Of a DNA stretch of 64,000 bases, positions 23,794-32,431 are shown piece by piece. The notes beneath the pieces are model-generated. The model saw only the letters and a list, made by a program, of their open reading frames with translations. It made no database searches and was not told where the DNA came from. The stretch is taken from assembly GCA_021739695.1 (NCBI GenBank), contig JAIPBM010000008.1, forward strand, positions 101,013 to 165,012. Reading direction: 5' to 3'. Both the position numbers and the translations under genes were made by a program. Source of the DNA: Flavobacteriales bacterium (GTDB lineage: Bacteria; Bacteroidota; Bacteroidia; UBA10329). Each line of letters opens with the position of its first letter. Position 1 is the first letter of the stretch.

Positions 23794-24660
23794 TCAGTAC
23801 AACTCCTTCAAATTCCCTTTGATGGTCTCCGATAGCGTATCGGTAGGAAGATCGTTGGCATCACGCCCGAAGGGATCCTCAATCTCTTCTGCAATAAGCT
23901 CCAAACTGGCCAACACATAGAAGATGAAGATGACCACGAAGATGGTGGAGTAGCCGAAATCGCGCACCACACCAAACGGAAGGCTCATCACATAAATGAA
24001 GATGAATTTCTTGATGAACGCGCTGTAGGAATACGGAATGGGCGTTTTCTTAATCCGTTCGCAGGCACCGATGATATCGGTCAACGAGCGGAATTCACTG
24101 TCAAGTGTTATCAGCTGCTCATCCGAAATGAAACCGTCCTTTTTCAGAAGTAAGATCTGATGATAGAGTTGCTGTGCGATTGCATTGGGGACATGTGCGC
24201 GTTGCAATGCGCTGTCCAGATCAAAACCCGGATGTGTTTCCATCTCGAAAGGCAAGACACCGCTGCGCAGATGTTCTTTCATGGCAAACACATAATTGGT
24301 GATAAGCACCCGGAAAAGTTGCCTTCGCTCGACTTGATCTTCAGGAATGATCTGACTGAGTTTGATGCTAAGATTACGGGTATTATTGACCAATGCGCCC
24401 CAGTTTTTCCTGCCTTCCCACCAGCGATCGTATGCGGTATTTGTTCGAAAAACCAGCAACAAGGAAAGCACAAAACCGATGAGCGAATGCACGGCAATGG
24501 TGCTCGTGTACTCAAGGTTTAGAATCTCAATTTCCAGATAGCAAAAGGCGAGTGTCAGAAAGGCCAACACAAGCATGGTAGGAAGTAACTGACGGAAGGT
24601 GTCGTACTTGTGTAACTGAAAAATGATGCTGAACCAGCTTTTTGGGTTGTAACTGACCAT
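23794..24660 (-). CDS. Bestrophin family (UPF0187) ion channel
   Basis: The 288-residue membrane protein has the N-terminal signature FLLSLLLVFRTNTAYDRWWEG-like segment (here VFRTNTAYDRWWEGRKNWG near residue 70). It also has the conserved RTWW-type aromatic/acidic surroundings and a C-terminal EEIEDPFGRDANDLP motif, which are diagnostic of bestrophins. Bacterial members form pentameric channels, chloride- or cation-selective. It lies 3 bp downstream of mtgA on the same strand. Confidence 0.92.
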   Translation of the reverse strand: MVSYNPKSWFSIIFQLHKYDTFRQLLPTMLVLAFLTLAFCYLEIEILNLEYTSTIAVHSLIGFVLSLLLVFRTNTAYDRWWEGRKNWGALVNNTRNLSIKLSQIIPEDQVERRQLFRVLITNYVFAMKEHLRSGVLPFEMETHPGFDLDSALQRAHVPNAIAQQLYHQILLLKKDGFISDEQLITLDSEFRSLTDIIGACERIKKTPIPYSYSAFIKKFIFIYVMSLPFGVVRDFGYSTIFVVIFIFYVLASLELIAEEIEDPFGRDANDLPTDTLSETIKGNLKELY

Positions 24661-24663
24661 TGG

Positions 24664-25452
24664 TTATTTCCTCTTTTTCTTCTTCTTTTCCTTGTGAACA
24701 GGCGGATTATCATAATCCAGTTTTCCGCCCCAGTGGCTCATCTGCCCCATTGTCCACGATTGGCGACCTCGCACAAAACCACTTGGCCTTACAACCGAAT
24801 ATCTTCTCGGACTTGGAAGAATGCTTGCCAAAAGTGCAGCCTCAGCGCTCGAAAGTTTGGACGCATCTTTTCTGAAATAATGTTTAGAAGCAGCTTGCGC
24901 ACCATAAATGCCATCGCCCATTTCAATCACATTCAAGTAGACTTCCATGATGCGCTCCTTGCTCCAAATGAGCTCAATCAAACCAGTGAAGTAAACTTCC
25001 AATCCTTTTCTCACCCACGTTCTTCCTTCCCACAGGAAAACATTCTTAGCCGTTTGTTGGCTGATCGTACTTGCTCCGCGAACTTTCTTGCCTTTGTTGT
25101 TGTGTTCAATGGCTTTTTCAATGGCCTCCACGTCAAAACCATAGTGATTCAGGAATTTCTGATCCTCGGCACAGACCACCGCCAATTGCAATTTGTTGCT
25201 GATGTTTTCGAGCGGTTCCCAATCCTTGTACAGCACCATCGGTTTATCTTCCTGAAACTGCTCCACGCATCGTGTTAGCTGCAAGATGGTAACTGGAACA
25301 GGCACAAAACGATAGATGACAACCATCCCAACGCTGAATAGGAACAGTGCCAGAATGGTAAAGCCAATGAACCGAAGGATGCGCTTGAACCAATGACGAC
25401 TCTTGCCTGATCTGGCAGGCTTTGCTTTTTTAGGGATGATCTTTTTAGCCAT
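24664..25452 (-). CDS. mtgA: Monofunctional peptidoglycan transglycosylase
   Basis: This GT51 enzyme polymerises glycan strands from lipid II on the outer face of the inner membrane. The 262-residue protein has a basic cytoplasmic start, one membrane helix (FIGFTILALFLFSVGMVVIY) and the catalytic motifs EDQKFLNHYGFD, RGASTISQQTAKN and KERIMEVYLNVIEMG, in order. It lacks a transpeptidase domain. Its start overlaps the upstream ATPase gene by 8 bp, and it is followed by the bestrophin gene 3 bp later. Its C-terminus is lysine-rich. Confidence 0.96.
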   Translation of the reverse strand: MAKKIIPKKAKPARSGKSRHWFKRILRFIGFTILALFLFSVGMVVIYRFVPVPVTILQLTRCVEQFQEDKPMVLYKDWEPLENISNKLQLAVVCAEDQKFLNHYGFDVEAIEKAIEHNNKGKKVRGASTISQQTAKNVFLWEGRTWVRKGLEVYFTGLIELIWSKERIMEVYLNVIEMGDGIYGAQAASKHYFRKDASKLSSAEAALLASILPSPRRYSVVRPSGFVRGRQSWTMGQMSHWGGKLDYDNPPVHKEKKKKKRK

Positions 25453-26806
25453 TGAAAGTGACCTGTTCGGCCAAATGTTTTACGTAATGTGGTAATTGTG
25501 CTGCTGCGTAGTGAGGCACATTCATCAAATGAAACTCTTTTCCTGAAATGGTTTTCACTTTTTCAATACTAAAATTTCCACCATGAACCCGAATGGCCAT
25601 GCTATGCGGAGCAACATCCATGAATTGATGGAGCGAACGCAGTTTCCCCGTTTTTCCAGCCTTGACCTCTATCGGAATAAGATCAGCGCCCAAAGGTATG
25701 ACCATATCGACCTCGGCATCGCTATTCACCTTTTCACGCACCCAAAAATGTGGCCTGAATAATGGATCCAATTGCATTGAAATAAATTCCTGTATGACCA
25801 GATGCTCCATCAGTCTGCCTTGGTGAATGGGATAAAGGTCGCTGAGAAGCACCATTTCCTGCTGAACGCCCGACATGTGATTGAACATACCTGTATCGAG
25901 TACCTGTAGTTTAGGAGAACGTTTCAGGTCGGGAATAAGCGGCAAAGTTGTTCCTGTTACAGGATACATCAAGCGGATGACCATGGCCTGTTCCAACGTA
26001 CGGAAAGCCTCTGCCATTTCGCGAGAACGGTAGTTCGACCGCCCGAAACCCTGAAATTTTATACGTATTCCTGCTTCCAGGAAAGATGCATTTATCACGT
26101 GCCGTATCACCTGTCGCTGCGTTTCATTCTTCGCATATTTCTCCACATCCTCCAAATATCCCTGAATGAGCGAAGCGTATAGCTTTGAAACCTTGGTCAG
26201 GTCGCGACTTGCGGCATATTCAGCCACAATTTCAGGCATTCCACCAATAATAGCGTACGTATTGAACAAGCGTTTCAGCTCGTCATGCGCATAGCTCTTT
26301 ACAGGAACAAACTCAAGTGCCTTCTGTGCCTCATGCTCTCCAATGGCACCCAAAAACTCCGAAAAATTCACGGGGTGCATCTGCATATATTCCACTCTTC
26401 CCACAGGAAAACTCCTGTTCACATCAAAAAGCGTTTCGAGTAGCGACCCTGCTGCAATCACCTTGAGGTCGGGAAATTCCTCGTAGAGATACCGAAGTAT
26501 TGGAAACGTCTTTGGTTCTGCCTGTATCTCGTCAATGAACAGCAACGTTTCGGAAAGCAGTTCCGTGTTCTTCCTTGCTTGAAAGAAGATGGCATCCACC
26601 AATTCAGCAATCGGGCGTTCTGTTTCAAACAGTTTTCGGTGTTCCGTCCTTTCCAGATTCAGATGAATGAATTGTTTGAACGTTGCTGCAAATTCGATGA
26701 CAGCCGTGGTCTTGCCCACCTGCCGTGCCCCACGCAATACCAACGGCTTGCGTTTCTCAGATTGTGCCCAATCCCGCAACCGATAGTGTATTTTCCGATG
26801 ATACAT
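25445..26806 (-). CDS. AAA-type ATPase with C-terminal DUF4143 nuclease-like domain
   Basis: The 453-residue protein has Walker A GARQVGKTT near residue 27, Walker B LLFIDEIQ near residue 90, and a sensor region AAGSLLET. Its C-terminus (residues ~220-430) is a DUF4143 domain with AEVDMVI and IPIEVKAGK, the PD-(D/E)xK-like core. Such genes are common and variable in Bacteroidota and their role is unclear; nucleic-acid or toxin-antitoxin roles have been suggested. It has no signal peptide. It overlaps mtgA by 8 bp. A tandem palindromic array lies directly upstream, suggesting autoregulation. Confidence 0.9.
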   Translation of the reverse strand: MYHRKIHYRLRDWAQSEKRKPLVLRGARQVGKTTAVIEFAATFKQFIHLNLERTEHRKLFETERPIAELVDAIFFQARKNTELLSETLLFIDEIQAEPKTFPILRYLYEEFPDLKVIAAGSLLETLFDVNRSFPVGRVEYMQMHPVNFSEFLGAIGEHEAQKALEFVPVKSYAHDELKRLFNTYAIIGGMPEIVAEYAASRDLTKVSKLYASLIQGYLEDVEKYAKNETQRQVIRHVINASFLEAGIRIKFQGFGRSNYRSREMAEAFRTLEQAMVIRLMYPVTGTTLPLIPDLKRSPKLQVLDTGMFNHMSGVQQEMVLLSDLYPIHQGRLMEHLVIQEFISMQLDPLFRPHFWVREKVNSDAEVDMVIPLGADLIPIEVKAGKTGKLRSLHQFMDVAPHSMAIRVHGGNFSIEKVKTISGKEFHLMNVPHYAAAQLPHYVKHLAEQVTFNG

Positions 26807-26810
26807 GCTA

Positions 26811-26818
26811 CAAATGTA
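26811..26818 (-). promoter_or_regulatory. TACATTTG -7 box at the ATPase start
   Basis: TACATTTG on the minus strand matches TAnnTTTG and lies 4 bases before the ATPase ATG, so the transcript would have almost no leader. A TTG lies 24 bases upstream, inside the first palindrome; this spacing is longer than usual. Confidence 0.45.
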
Positions 26819-26824
26819 ACATTT

Positions 26825-26956
26825 ACAGGGTTAAATATTCACCAACTTGGTGAATATACGGGGTTATATATTCGCTAATTTGATGAATATACAGGGTTAA
26901 TTTCACCTCTTATTGTATCATTTATAGGGTTAAATAAATAGGTGAAAACAAAAACG
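26825..26956. repeat. Four 33-bp tandem units with palindromes upstream of the ATPase gene
   Basis: The phrase ACAGGGTTA (or ACGGGGTTA, ATAGGGTTA) starts at 26825, 26858, 26891 and 26924, exactly 33 bp apart. Unit 1 contains a perfect palindrome: ATATTCACCAA, one base, TTGGTGAATAT (26835-26857). Unit 2 has the same layout with two mismatches (26868-26890). Units 3 and 4 keep the phrase but the palindrome is lost. No spacer differs as in CRISPR. It may be an operator array. Confidence 0.8.
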
Positions 26957-26990
26957 GGCACCAGACCACGTCTGATGCCCGCTTCAAAAA
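26954..26990 (-). terminator. Terminator of the aconitase gene acnA
   Basis: On the minus strand CGGGCATCAGAC pairs with GTCTGGTGCCCG (11 of 12 positions) around a 3-nt loop and is followed by TTTTTGTTTT. It lies between the acnA stop and the ATPase promoter region. Confidence 0.88.
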
Positions 26991-27001
26991 TAGTCAAACA
27001 A

Positions 27002-29281
27002 TTAAGCGTTAGCCGCAGCCTCCGCTTTGATCATATTCAGAGCTGAACCAGCCTTGAACCACCCAATTTGTGCTTCGTTGTACGTGTGGTTTGCTACGAT
27101 GGTGTCTTTAGAACCATCCGCATGAACCACTTCGATGGTAAGTGGTTTGCCGTCAACAAATTCCGTCAGATCAACGAAGTTGAAGGTGTCATCTTCTTGG
27201 ATCTTGTCGTAATCTGCTTCGTTTGCGAAGGTTAACGCCAACATTCCTTGCTTCTTCAAGTTGGTTTCGTGAATCCGGGCGAATGACTTCACCAATACGG
27301 CACGAACGCCCAAGAAGCGTGGTTGCATCGCTGCGTGCTCACGAGAAGAACCTTCTCCATAGTTGCTGTCTCCAACAACAATGGATGGAACACCTGCTGC
27401 TTTGTACGCTCGCGCCACCGCAGGAACTTCTCCGAATGAACCGTCCAATTGGTTTTTCACCTTATTGGTCTCTCCACCGAATGCATTCACCGCACCGATC
27501 AATGTGTTGTTTGAGATATTATCTAAGTGACCTCTGTAACGCAACCATGGACCTGCCATCGAGATGTGGTCGGTGGTACATTTTCCGAACGCTTTGATCA
27601 GCAATTTGGCACCTGTTATGTTCTTACCATCCCAAGGAGCAAATCCTGCCAACAATTGAAGTCGGTCGCTGTCCGGTTTCACTTTTACTTCTACTCCACT
27701 GCCATCTTCCGCAGGCTCCAGATATCCGTTGTCTTCCACGTCAAATCCTTTTGGTGGAAGTTCAAACCCATGTGGTTCGGCCAATTTAACTTGCTCGCCT
27801 TTATCGTTAGTAAGCGTGTCGGTAATTGGGTTGAAGTTCAAGTCTCCAGACATTGCCAACGCTGCAACCATTTCTGGCGAAGTCACAAATGCGTGTGTAT
27901 TCGGGTTTCCATCCGCACGCTTGCTGAAGTTTCTATTGAACGAATGAACAATCGTGTTCTTCGGTCCATTTTTCGGGTCGCTGTAACGGCCCCATTGTCC
28001 GATACATGGTCCGCAAGCATTGGTGAAAATTGTGGCTCCAAGCTTCTCGAATGTGTTGATAAAACCATCGCGTTCAATCGTGAACCGAACCTGCTCCGAA
28101 CCTGGGTTGATACCGAACTCAGCCTTTGGCTTTAAGCCTTTGGCCAATGCATCTTCTGCAATGGAACATGCCCTCGAAATATCCTCGTAAGAAGAGTTGG
28201 TACAAGAACCGATCAATCCCCACTCAATTTTGGTTGGCCATCCTGCTTTCGCAGAAGCTTCTTTCATTTCAGCAACTGGCGTAGCCAAATCTGGCGTAAA
28301 CGGTCCGTTGATGTATGGAGAAAGTGTAGAAAGATCGATCTCAATTACTTGATCGAAATACTTCTCTGGATTTGCGTAAACCTCATCATCGCCTGTCAAA
28401 TGCTCTTTTACTCCGTTTGCCAGATCAGCAACATCAGCCCGACCTGTAGCACGTAAATAACGCTCCATACTTTCGTCATAACCGAAGGTTGAAGTGGTAG
28501 CACCGATCTCCGCGCCCATGTTGCAAATGGTTCCCTTTCCGGTACACGACATGCTTTTGGCGCCTTCTCCGAAATACTCAACAATCGCATCTGTTCCACC
28601 TTTCACCGTAAGAATTCCAGCTACTTTCAAGATGACATCTTTTGGAGAGGTCCAACCGTTCAGTTTTCCGGTCAGTTTAACTCCAATTAATTTCGGAAAC
28701 TTCAACTCCCAAGGCATTCCAGCCATCACGTCAACCGCATCCGCACCACCAACTCCAATAGCAACCATTCCCAAGCCACCAGCATTCACGGTGTGGCTGT
28801 CGGTTCCAATCATCATTCCGCCTGGGAATGCATAATTCTCCAACACCACTTGATGAATAATGCCCGCTCCTGGCTTCCAAAAACCAATACCATACTTGTT
28901 GGAAACGCTTTCTAAGAAATTGAATACCTCAGAACTTTTGTTCATCGCTTCCTGCAAATCGGCCGTTGCGCCAATGCGTGCTTGAATCAAGTGATCGCAA
29001 TGAACTGTGGATGGAACAGCCACTTTCGGTTTTCCAGCTTGCATGAATTGCAACAAAGCCATTTGAGCCGTTGCATCTTGCATGGCCACTCTATCTGGGT
29101 CAAAATCCACGTAAGACTTACCTCTTTCGTACTCCTGAGTTGCCTCTCCATCCCATAAGTGAGTGTAAAGGATTTTCTCGGCCAGCGTAAGTGGTTTACC
29201 AACTGCTTTTCGTGCTGCCGCGATACGCTCTGGAAAACGAGCGTATACTTCTTTAATCATATCTAAATCGAATGCTGCCAT
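27002..29281 (-). CDS. acnA: Aconitate hydratase, mitochondrial/AcnA type
   Basis: The enzyme interconverts citrate and isocitrate in the TCA cycle using a [4Fe-4S] cluster. The 759-residue protein begins with [13 protein letters not shown]-type substrate motifs and contains the cluster cysteines in [16 protein letters not shown] and [13 protein letters not shown], followed by the swivel domain with [18 protein letters not shown], which carries the active-site Ser/Arg. This is the shorter mitochondrial-like class rather than the ~890-residue E. coli AcnA. It lies 198 bp downstream of a second aconitase on the same strand, separated by a terminator. Confidence 0.95.
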   Translation of the reverse strand: MAAFDLDMIKEVYARFPERIAAARKAVGKPLTLAEKILYTHLWDGEATQEYERGKSYVDFDPDRVAMQDATAQMALLQFMQAGKPKVAVPSTVHCDHLIQARIGATADLQEAMNKSSEVFNFLESVSNKYGIGFWKPGAGIIHQVVLENYAFPGGMMIGTDSHTVNAGGLGMVAIGVGGADAVDVMAGMPWELKFPKLIGVKLTGKLNGWTSPKDVILKVAGILTVKGGTDAIVEYFGEGAKSMSCTGKGTICNMGAEIGATTSTFGYDESMERYLRATGRADVADLANGVKEHLTGDDEVYANPEKYFDQVIEIDLSTLSPYINGPFTPDLATPVAEMKEASAKAGWPTKIEWGLIGSCTNSSYEDISRACSIAEDALAKGLKPKAEFGINPGSEQVRFTIERDGFINTFEKLGATIFTNACGPCIGQWGRYSDPKNGPKNTIVHSFNRNFSKRADGNPNTHAFVTSPEMVAALAMSGDLNFNPITDTLTNDKGEQVKLAEPHGFELPPKGFDVEDNGYLEPAEDGSGVEVKVKPDSDRLQLLAGFAPWDGKNITGAKLLIKAFGKCTTDHISMAGPWLRYRGHLDNISNNTLIGAVNAFGGETNKVKNQLDGSFGEVPAVARAYKAAGVPSIVVGDSNYGEGSSREHAAMQPRFLGVRAVLVKSFARIHETNLKKQGMLALTFANEADYDKIQEDDTFNFVDLTEFVDGKPLTIEVVHADGSKDTIVANHTYNEAQIGWFKAGSALNMIKAEAAANA

Positions 29282-29427
29282 GTTTGAAAATGTTTTGTTG
29301 TGATAATCCGTAAGGTATCAATGCTTAGCGGAATTTCAAATTCTGCCTCTTGATTTTACAACAAGTGGAATCGGCTTCTAGTTCAAATCAAACTCATTTA
29401 TTGGGAAATGATTCGAAAATAAAGACA

Positions 29428-29459
29428 CAAAAAAACCCGAGCGTTTAACTCGGGTTTTC
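29428..29459 (-). terminator. Terminator of acnB
   Basis: AAAACCCGAG pairs with CTCGGGTTTT (10 bp) around a 7-nt loop and is followed, on the minus strand, by a run of seven T residues. Confidence 0.9.
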
Positions 29460-29479
29460 TGGTTAATTATCTCGTGGAC

Positions 29480-32260
29480 TTAAGCAAGCACCAAGCTCTT
29501 CGCTGATGGTTTGAATCGAGTTAAGACGATACCATCTACCGCGGCTTCGTACTCGGCCATTGTTGGAGTTCTACCCAAAACTGTAGACAACACAACCACT
29601 GGAGTTGACGACAACAAAGACTCGCCTTTCTTTTCGCCTGAATCTTTCACAACTCGTCCTTGGAACAAACGTGTTGAAGTTGCCATTACGGTATCGCCTG
29701 GCTCTGCCTTTTCTTGGTTACCCATACAAAGGTTGCAACCAGGTCGTTCTAAGTAAAGCTTGTTTTCGTACTTGGTACGAGCTGCTGCTTTCGGAGCATT
29801 ATCGTCAAATACGAAACCTGCGTATTTCTCCAATACTGCCCAATCGCCTTCCGCTTTCAATTCATCAACGATATTATACGTTGGAGGCGCAACAACCAAA
29901 GGAGCTTTGAACTCCACTTTACCTTGCTGAGCTTCAATATTCTTAAGCATTTGAGCCAAAATCTTCATGTCTCCTTTGTGAACCATGCAAGAACCTATGA
30001 ATCCTAAATCCACTTTCTTAGTACCACCGTAGAAAGACAATGGTCGAATCTGATCGTGCGTGTAGCGCTTAGAAACATCCTCATTGTTCACATCTGGATC
30101 GGCAATCATCGGCTCCGCAATCTCATCTAGGTCGATAACAACTTCAGCAAAGTACTTAGCATTGGCATCTGGCTTCAATGTTGGATTCGCTCCAGAATTG
30201 ATCTCGGCAATTCTACGCTCAGCCTTGTCAATCAATCTTTGCAGAACTTGCGTCTTATTATCCATTCCCTTATCAATCATGATCTGGATACGGGATTTAG
30301 CAATCTCCAAAGATTCAATCAACGTTGCATCTTCAGAAATACAGATTGAAGCTTTCGCTTTCATCTCTGCAGTCCAGTCTGTAAACGTGAAAGCTTGGTC
30401 AGATGTCAAGGTTCCAATATGAACCTCAATCACTCGTCCTTGGAACACGTTTTCACCGCCAAACTGCTTCAACATTTGCTGCTGCGTTGCATGAACAACA
30501 TCACGGAAATCCATGAAACTTCTCATCTCTCCCTTGAAAGTCACTTTCACAGATTGTGGAATTGGCATTGTCGCTTCACCCGTGGCCAATGCCAATGCAA
30601 CCGTTCCTGAGTCAGCACCAAAAGCAACACCTTTCGACATTCTTGTGTGAGAATCACCACCGATGATGATGTCCCAATCGCTCACCGTAATGTCATTCAA
30701 TACCTTATGAATTACATCCGTCATAGCTGGATAAACGCCTTTCGGGTCGCGAGCTGTGATCAATCCAAAGTCGTTCATGAATTTCATCAACCTTGGAATA
30801 TTCGCCTTCGACTTATCATCCCAAACAGAAGCTGTGTGGCAACCTGATTGGTAAGCTCCATCTACAATTGGAGAAATTACCGTAGCAGCCATATTCTCCA
30901 ATTCCTGCGAAGTCATTAGACCTGTAGTGTCCTGAGAACCTACAATGTTTACTTCAACACGAACATCAGAGCCAGCATGCAATGTTTTACCTGGTGTATT
31001 TCCAACTGCATTCTTGTTGAAAATCTTCTCAACGGCAGTCAGACCTTGTCCTTCAATTGAAATTTCTTTAGAAGGAGCATACACTTGAGGAACATTGATT
31101 CCTAAAATTTTGCAAGCAACCGTTTGCAATTTCTTTCCGAAAACAACAGCATAAGACCCCCCGGCTTTGATGAACTCCATTTTCTGAGGAGTCAGCGCTG
31201 CCGAAATGTCTTTCAATTCCTTATCACCGCTGTAAAGCTTCTTCGTCTTGGTATTAATTGTAAGAACAGTTCCTGTTTCTACAGAATACTCATGATCTAG
31301 AACTGGTTCTCCATCAGCATCAACAACGGTATTTCCATCAGCATCTTTTTGCTTCACCCAGTTTTGAAGGTCGATTCCGATACCGCCAGTTACACCAACG
31401 GTGGTCAAGAAGATCGGAGAAATTCCATTCGTTCCAGCAATTACAGGAGCAATATTGATAAATGGCACATACGGACTAGACTCAACACCCGTCCACAAAG
31501 CCACGTTATTCACGCCAGACATTCTGGAAGAACCAACGCCCATTGTGCCTTTTTCGGCAATTAACATCACTCGCTTGTCTGGGTGTTTTGCCTTAAGCGC
31601 AGTAAGTTCTTTCTGCATTTCCTTGTTGTGCTCGAAAATGCACTGACCATGCAACTCACGGTCTGACCGAGAGTGCGCATCGCCACCAGGAGAAAGCAAG
31701 TCTGTAGAGATATCACCAATACCTGCGATGAATGTGACCACATTGATCTCTTCTTCTATATCTGGAAGCTGCGTAAAGAACTCTGCCTTGGCGTAGCTTT
31801 CAATCAATTCCTTAGCGATCGCATTACCAGCTTTGAAGGCTGTCTCTAAGCGAGCTGTATCTGCATCATATAGGAATACCTGAGTCTTTAGAACCTTCGC
31901 GGCTGCTTTCGCGATGCTTGCGTCTTCTCCCAAAGCAAGATCAAGAAGCACCTCAATAGATGGTCCTCCTTTCATATGAGACAGCAATTCGAAAGCGAAT
32001 TCAGTCGAAATTTCTTCAACTGATTCCTGTCCAAGAATTATTTCTTTTAGAAATTCTGCTTTTGCACCTGCCGCAGGCGTGGTTCCTGGAAGCACATTGT
32101 AAATGAAGAAATTAAGAGAATCTTTTCTGTGTGGGTTGCTCAGATCCTTAATCTGATCAATAACCTCGCTTAGCAACTCCGCACCATCAATTGGCTTCGG
32201 ATGAAGACCTTGCGCTTTTCGTTCTTCGATTTCCTTTAGATAATCTTCATACATACTCAT
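29480..32260 (-). CDS. acnB: Bifunctional aconitate hydratase 2 / 2-methylisocitrate dehydratase
   Basis: The 926-residue protein has the AcnB domain order: an N-terminal HEAT-like helical domain (MSMYEDYLKEIEERKAQGL to ~160), a swivel domain with GVGSSRMSGVNN, then the catalytic [4Fe-4S] domains with GGDSHTRMSKGVAFGADSG, FIGSCMVHKGDMK and CNLCMGNQEKAEPGDTV. AcnB works in the TCA cycle and can dehydrate 2-methylisocitrate. Keeping an AcnB beside an AcnA-type enzyme may give different oxygen tolerance. The region to the next gene (32261-32431) holds divergent promoters. Confidence 0.96.
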   Translation of the reverse strand: MSMYEDYLKEIEERKAQGLHPKPIDGAELLSEVIDQIKDLSNPHRKDSLNFFIYNVLPGTTPAAGAKAEFLKEIILGQESVEEISTEFAFELLSHMKGGPSIEVLLDLALGEDASIAKAAAKVLKTQVFLYDADTARLETAFKAGNAIAKELIESYAKAEFFTQLPDIEEEINVVTFIAGIGDISTDLLSPGGDAHSRSDRELHGQCIFEHNKEMQKELTALKAKHPDKRVMLIAEKGTMGVGSSRMSGVNNVALWTGVESSPYVPFINIAPVIAGTNGISPIFLTTVGVTGGIGIDLQNWVKQKDADGNTVVDADGEPVLDHEYSVETGTVLTINTKTKKLYSGDKELKDISAALTPQKMEFIKAGGSYAVVFGKKLQTVACKILGINVPQVYAPSKEISIEGQGLTAVEKIFNKNAVGNTPGKTLHAGSDVRVEVNIVGSQDTTGLMTSQELENMAATVISPIVDGAYQSGCHTASVWDDKSKANIPRLMKFMNDFGLITARDPKGVYPAMTDVIHKVLNDITVSDWDIIIGGDSHTRMSKGVAFGADSGTVALALATGEATMPIPQSVKVTFKGEMRSFMDFRDVVHATQQQMLKQFGGENVFQGRVIEVHIGTLTSDQAFTFTDWTAEMKAKASICISEDATLIESLEIAKSRIQIMIDKGMDNKTQVLQRLIDKAERRIAEINSGANPTLKPDANAKYFAEVVIDLDEIAEPMIADPDVNNEDVSKRYTHDQIRPLSFYGGTKKVDLGFIGSCMVHKGDMKILAQMLKNIEAQQGKVEFKAPLVVAPPTYNIVDELKAEGDWAVLEKYAGFVFDDNAPKAAARTKYENKLYLERPGCNLCMGNQEKAEPGDTVMATSTRLFQGRVVKDSGEKKGESLLSSTPVVVLSTVLGRTPTMAEYEAAVDGIVLTRFKPSAKSLVLA

Positions 32261-32351
32261 AGCAGAAGTATTTTTAATGTTGTTTATTGATTTGCGAATT
32301 CGCTTTTAGCCGATGAACAATTCAGTTTAGAACCCGTTCATTTTCCGAGCG

Positions 32352-32382
32352 CGAATTTAGGCAATCAGCGCACCATAATCAA
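32352..32382 (-). promoter_or_regulatory. Candidate promoter of acnB
   Basis: On the minus strand TTG (32382-32380), a 20-nt spacer and TAAATTCG (32359-32352, one mismatch to TAnnTTTG) form a Bacteroidota-like promoter, with a leader of ~85 nt. Confidence 0.45.
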
Positions 32383-32431
32383 GGCAAAAACTACGTTCAA
32401 ATAGCTACCTTTCGCAGGTCGTAATTGAGGA

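Noticed and set aside
26825-26956. CRISPR-like array of 33-bp repeats
   Set aside because: The units adjoin without unique spacers, there are only four, and no cas gene is nearby; the layout is a tandem operator-type repeat.
27527-28135. 202-codon plus-strand frame within aconitase
   Set aside because: It is the complement of a well-conserved acnA region; the encoded product is rich in Cys/His/Arg with no recognisable family.
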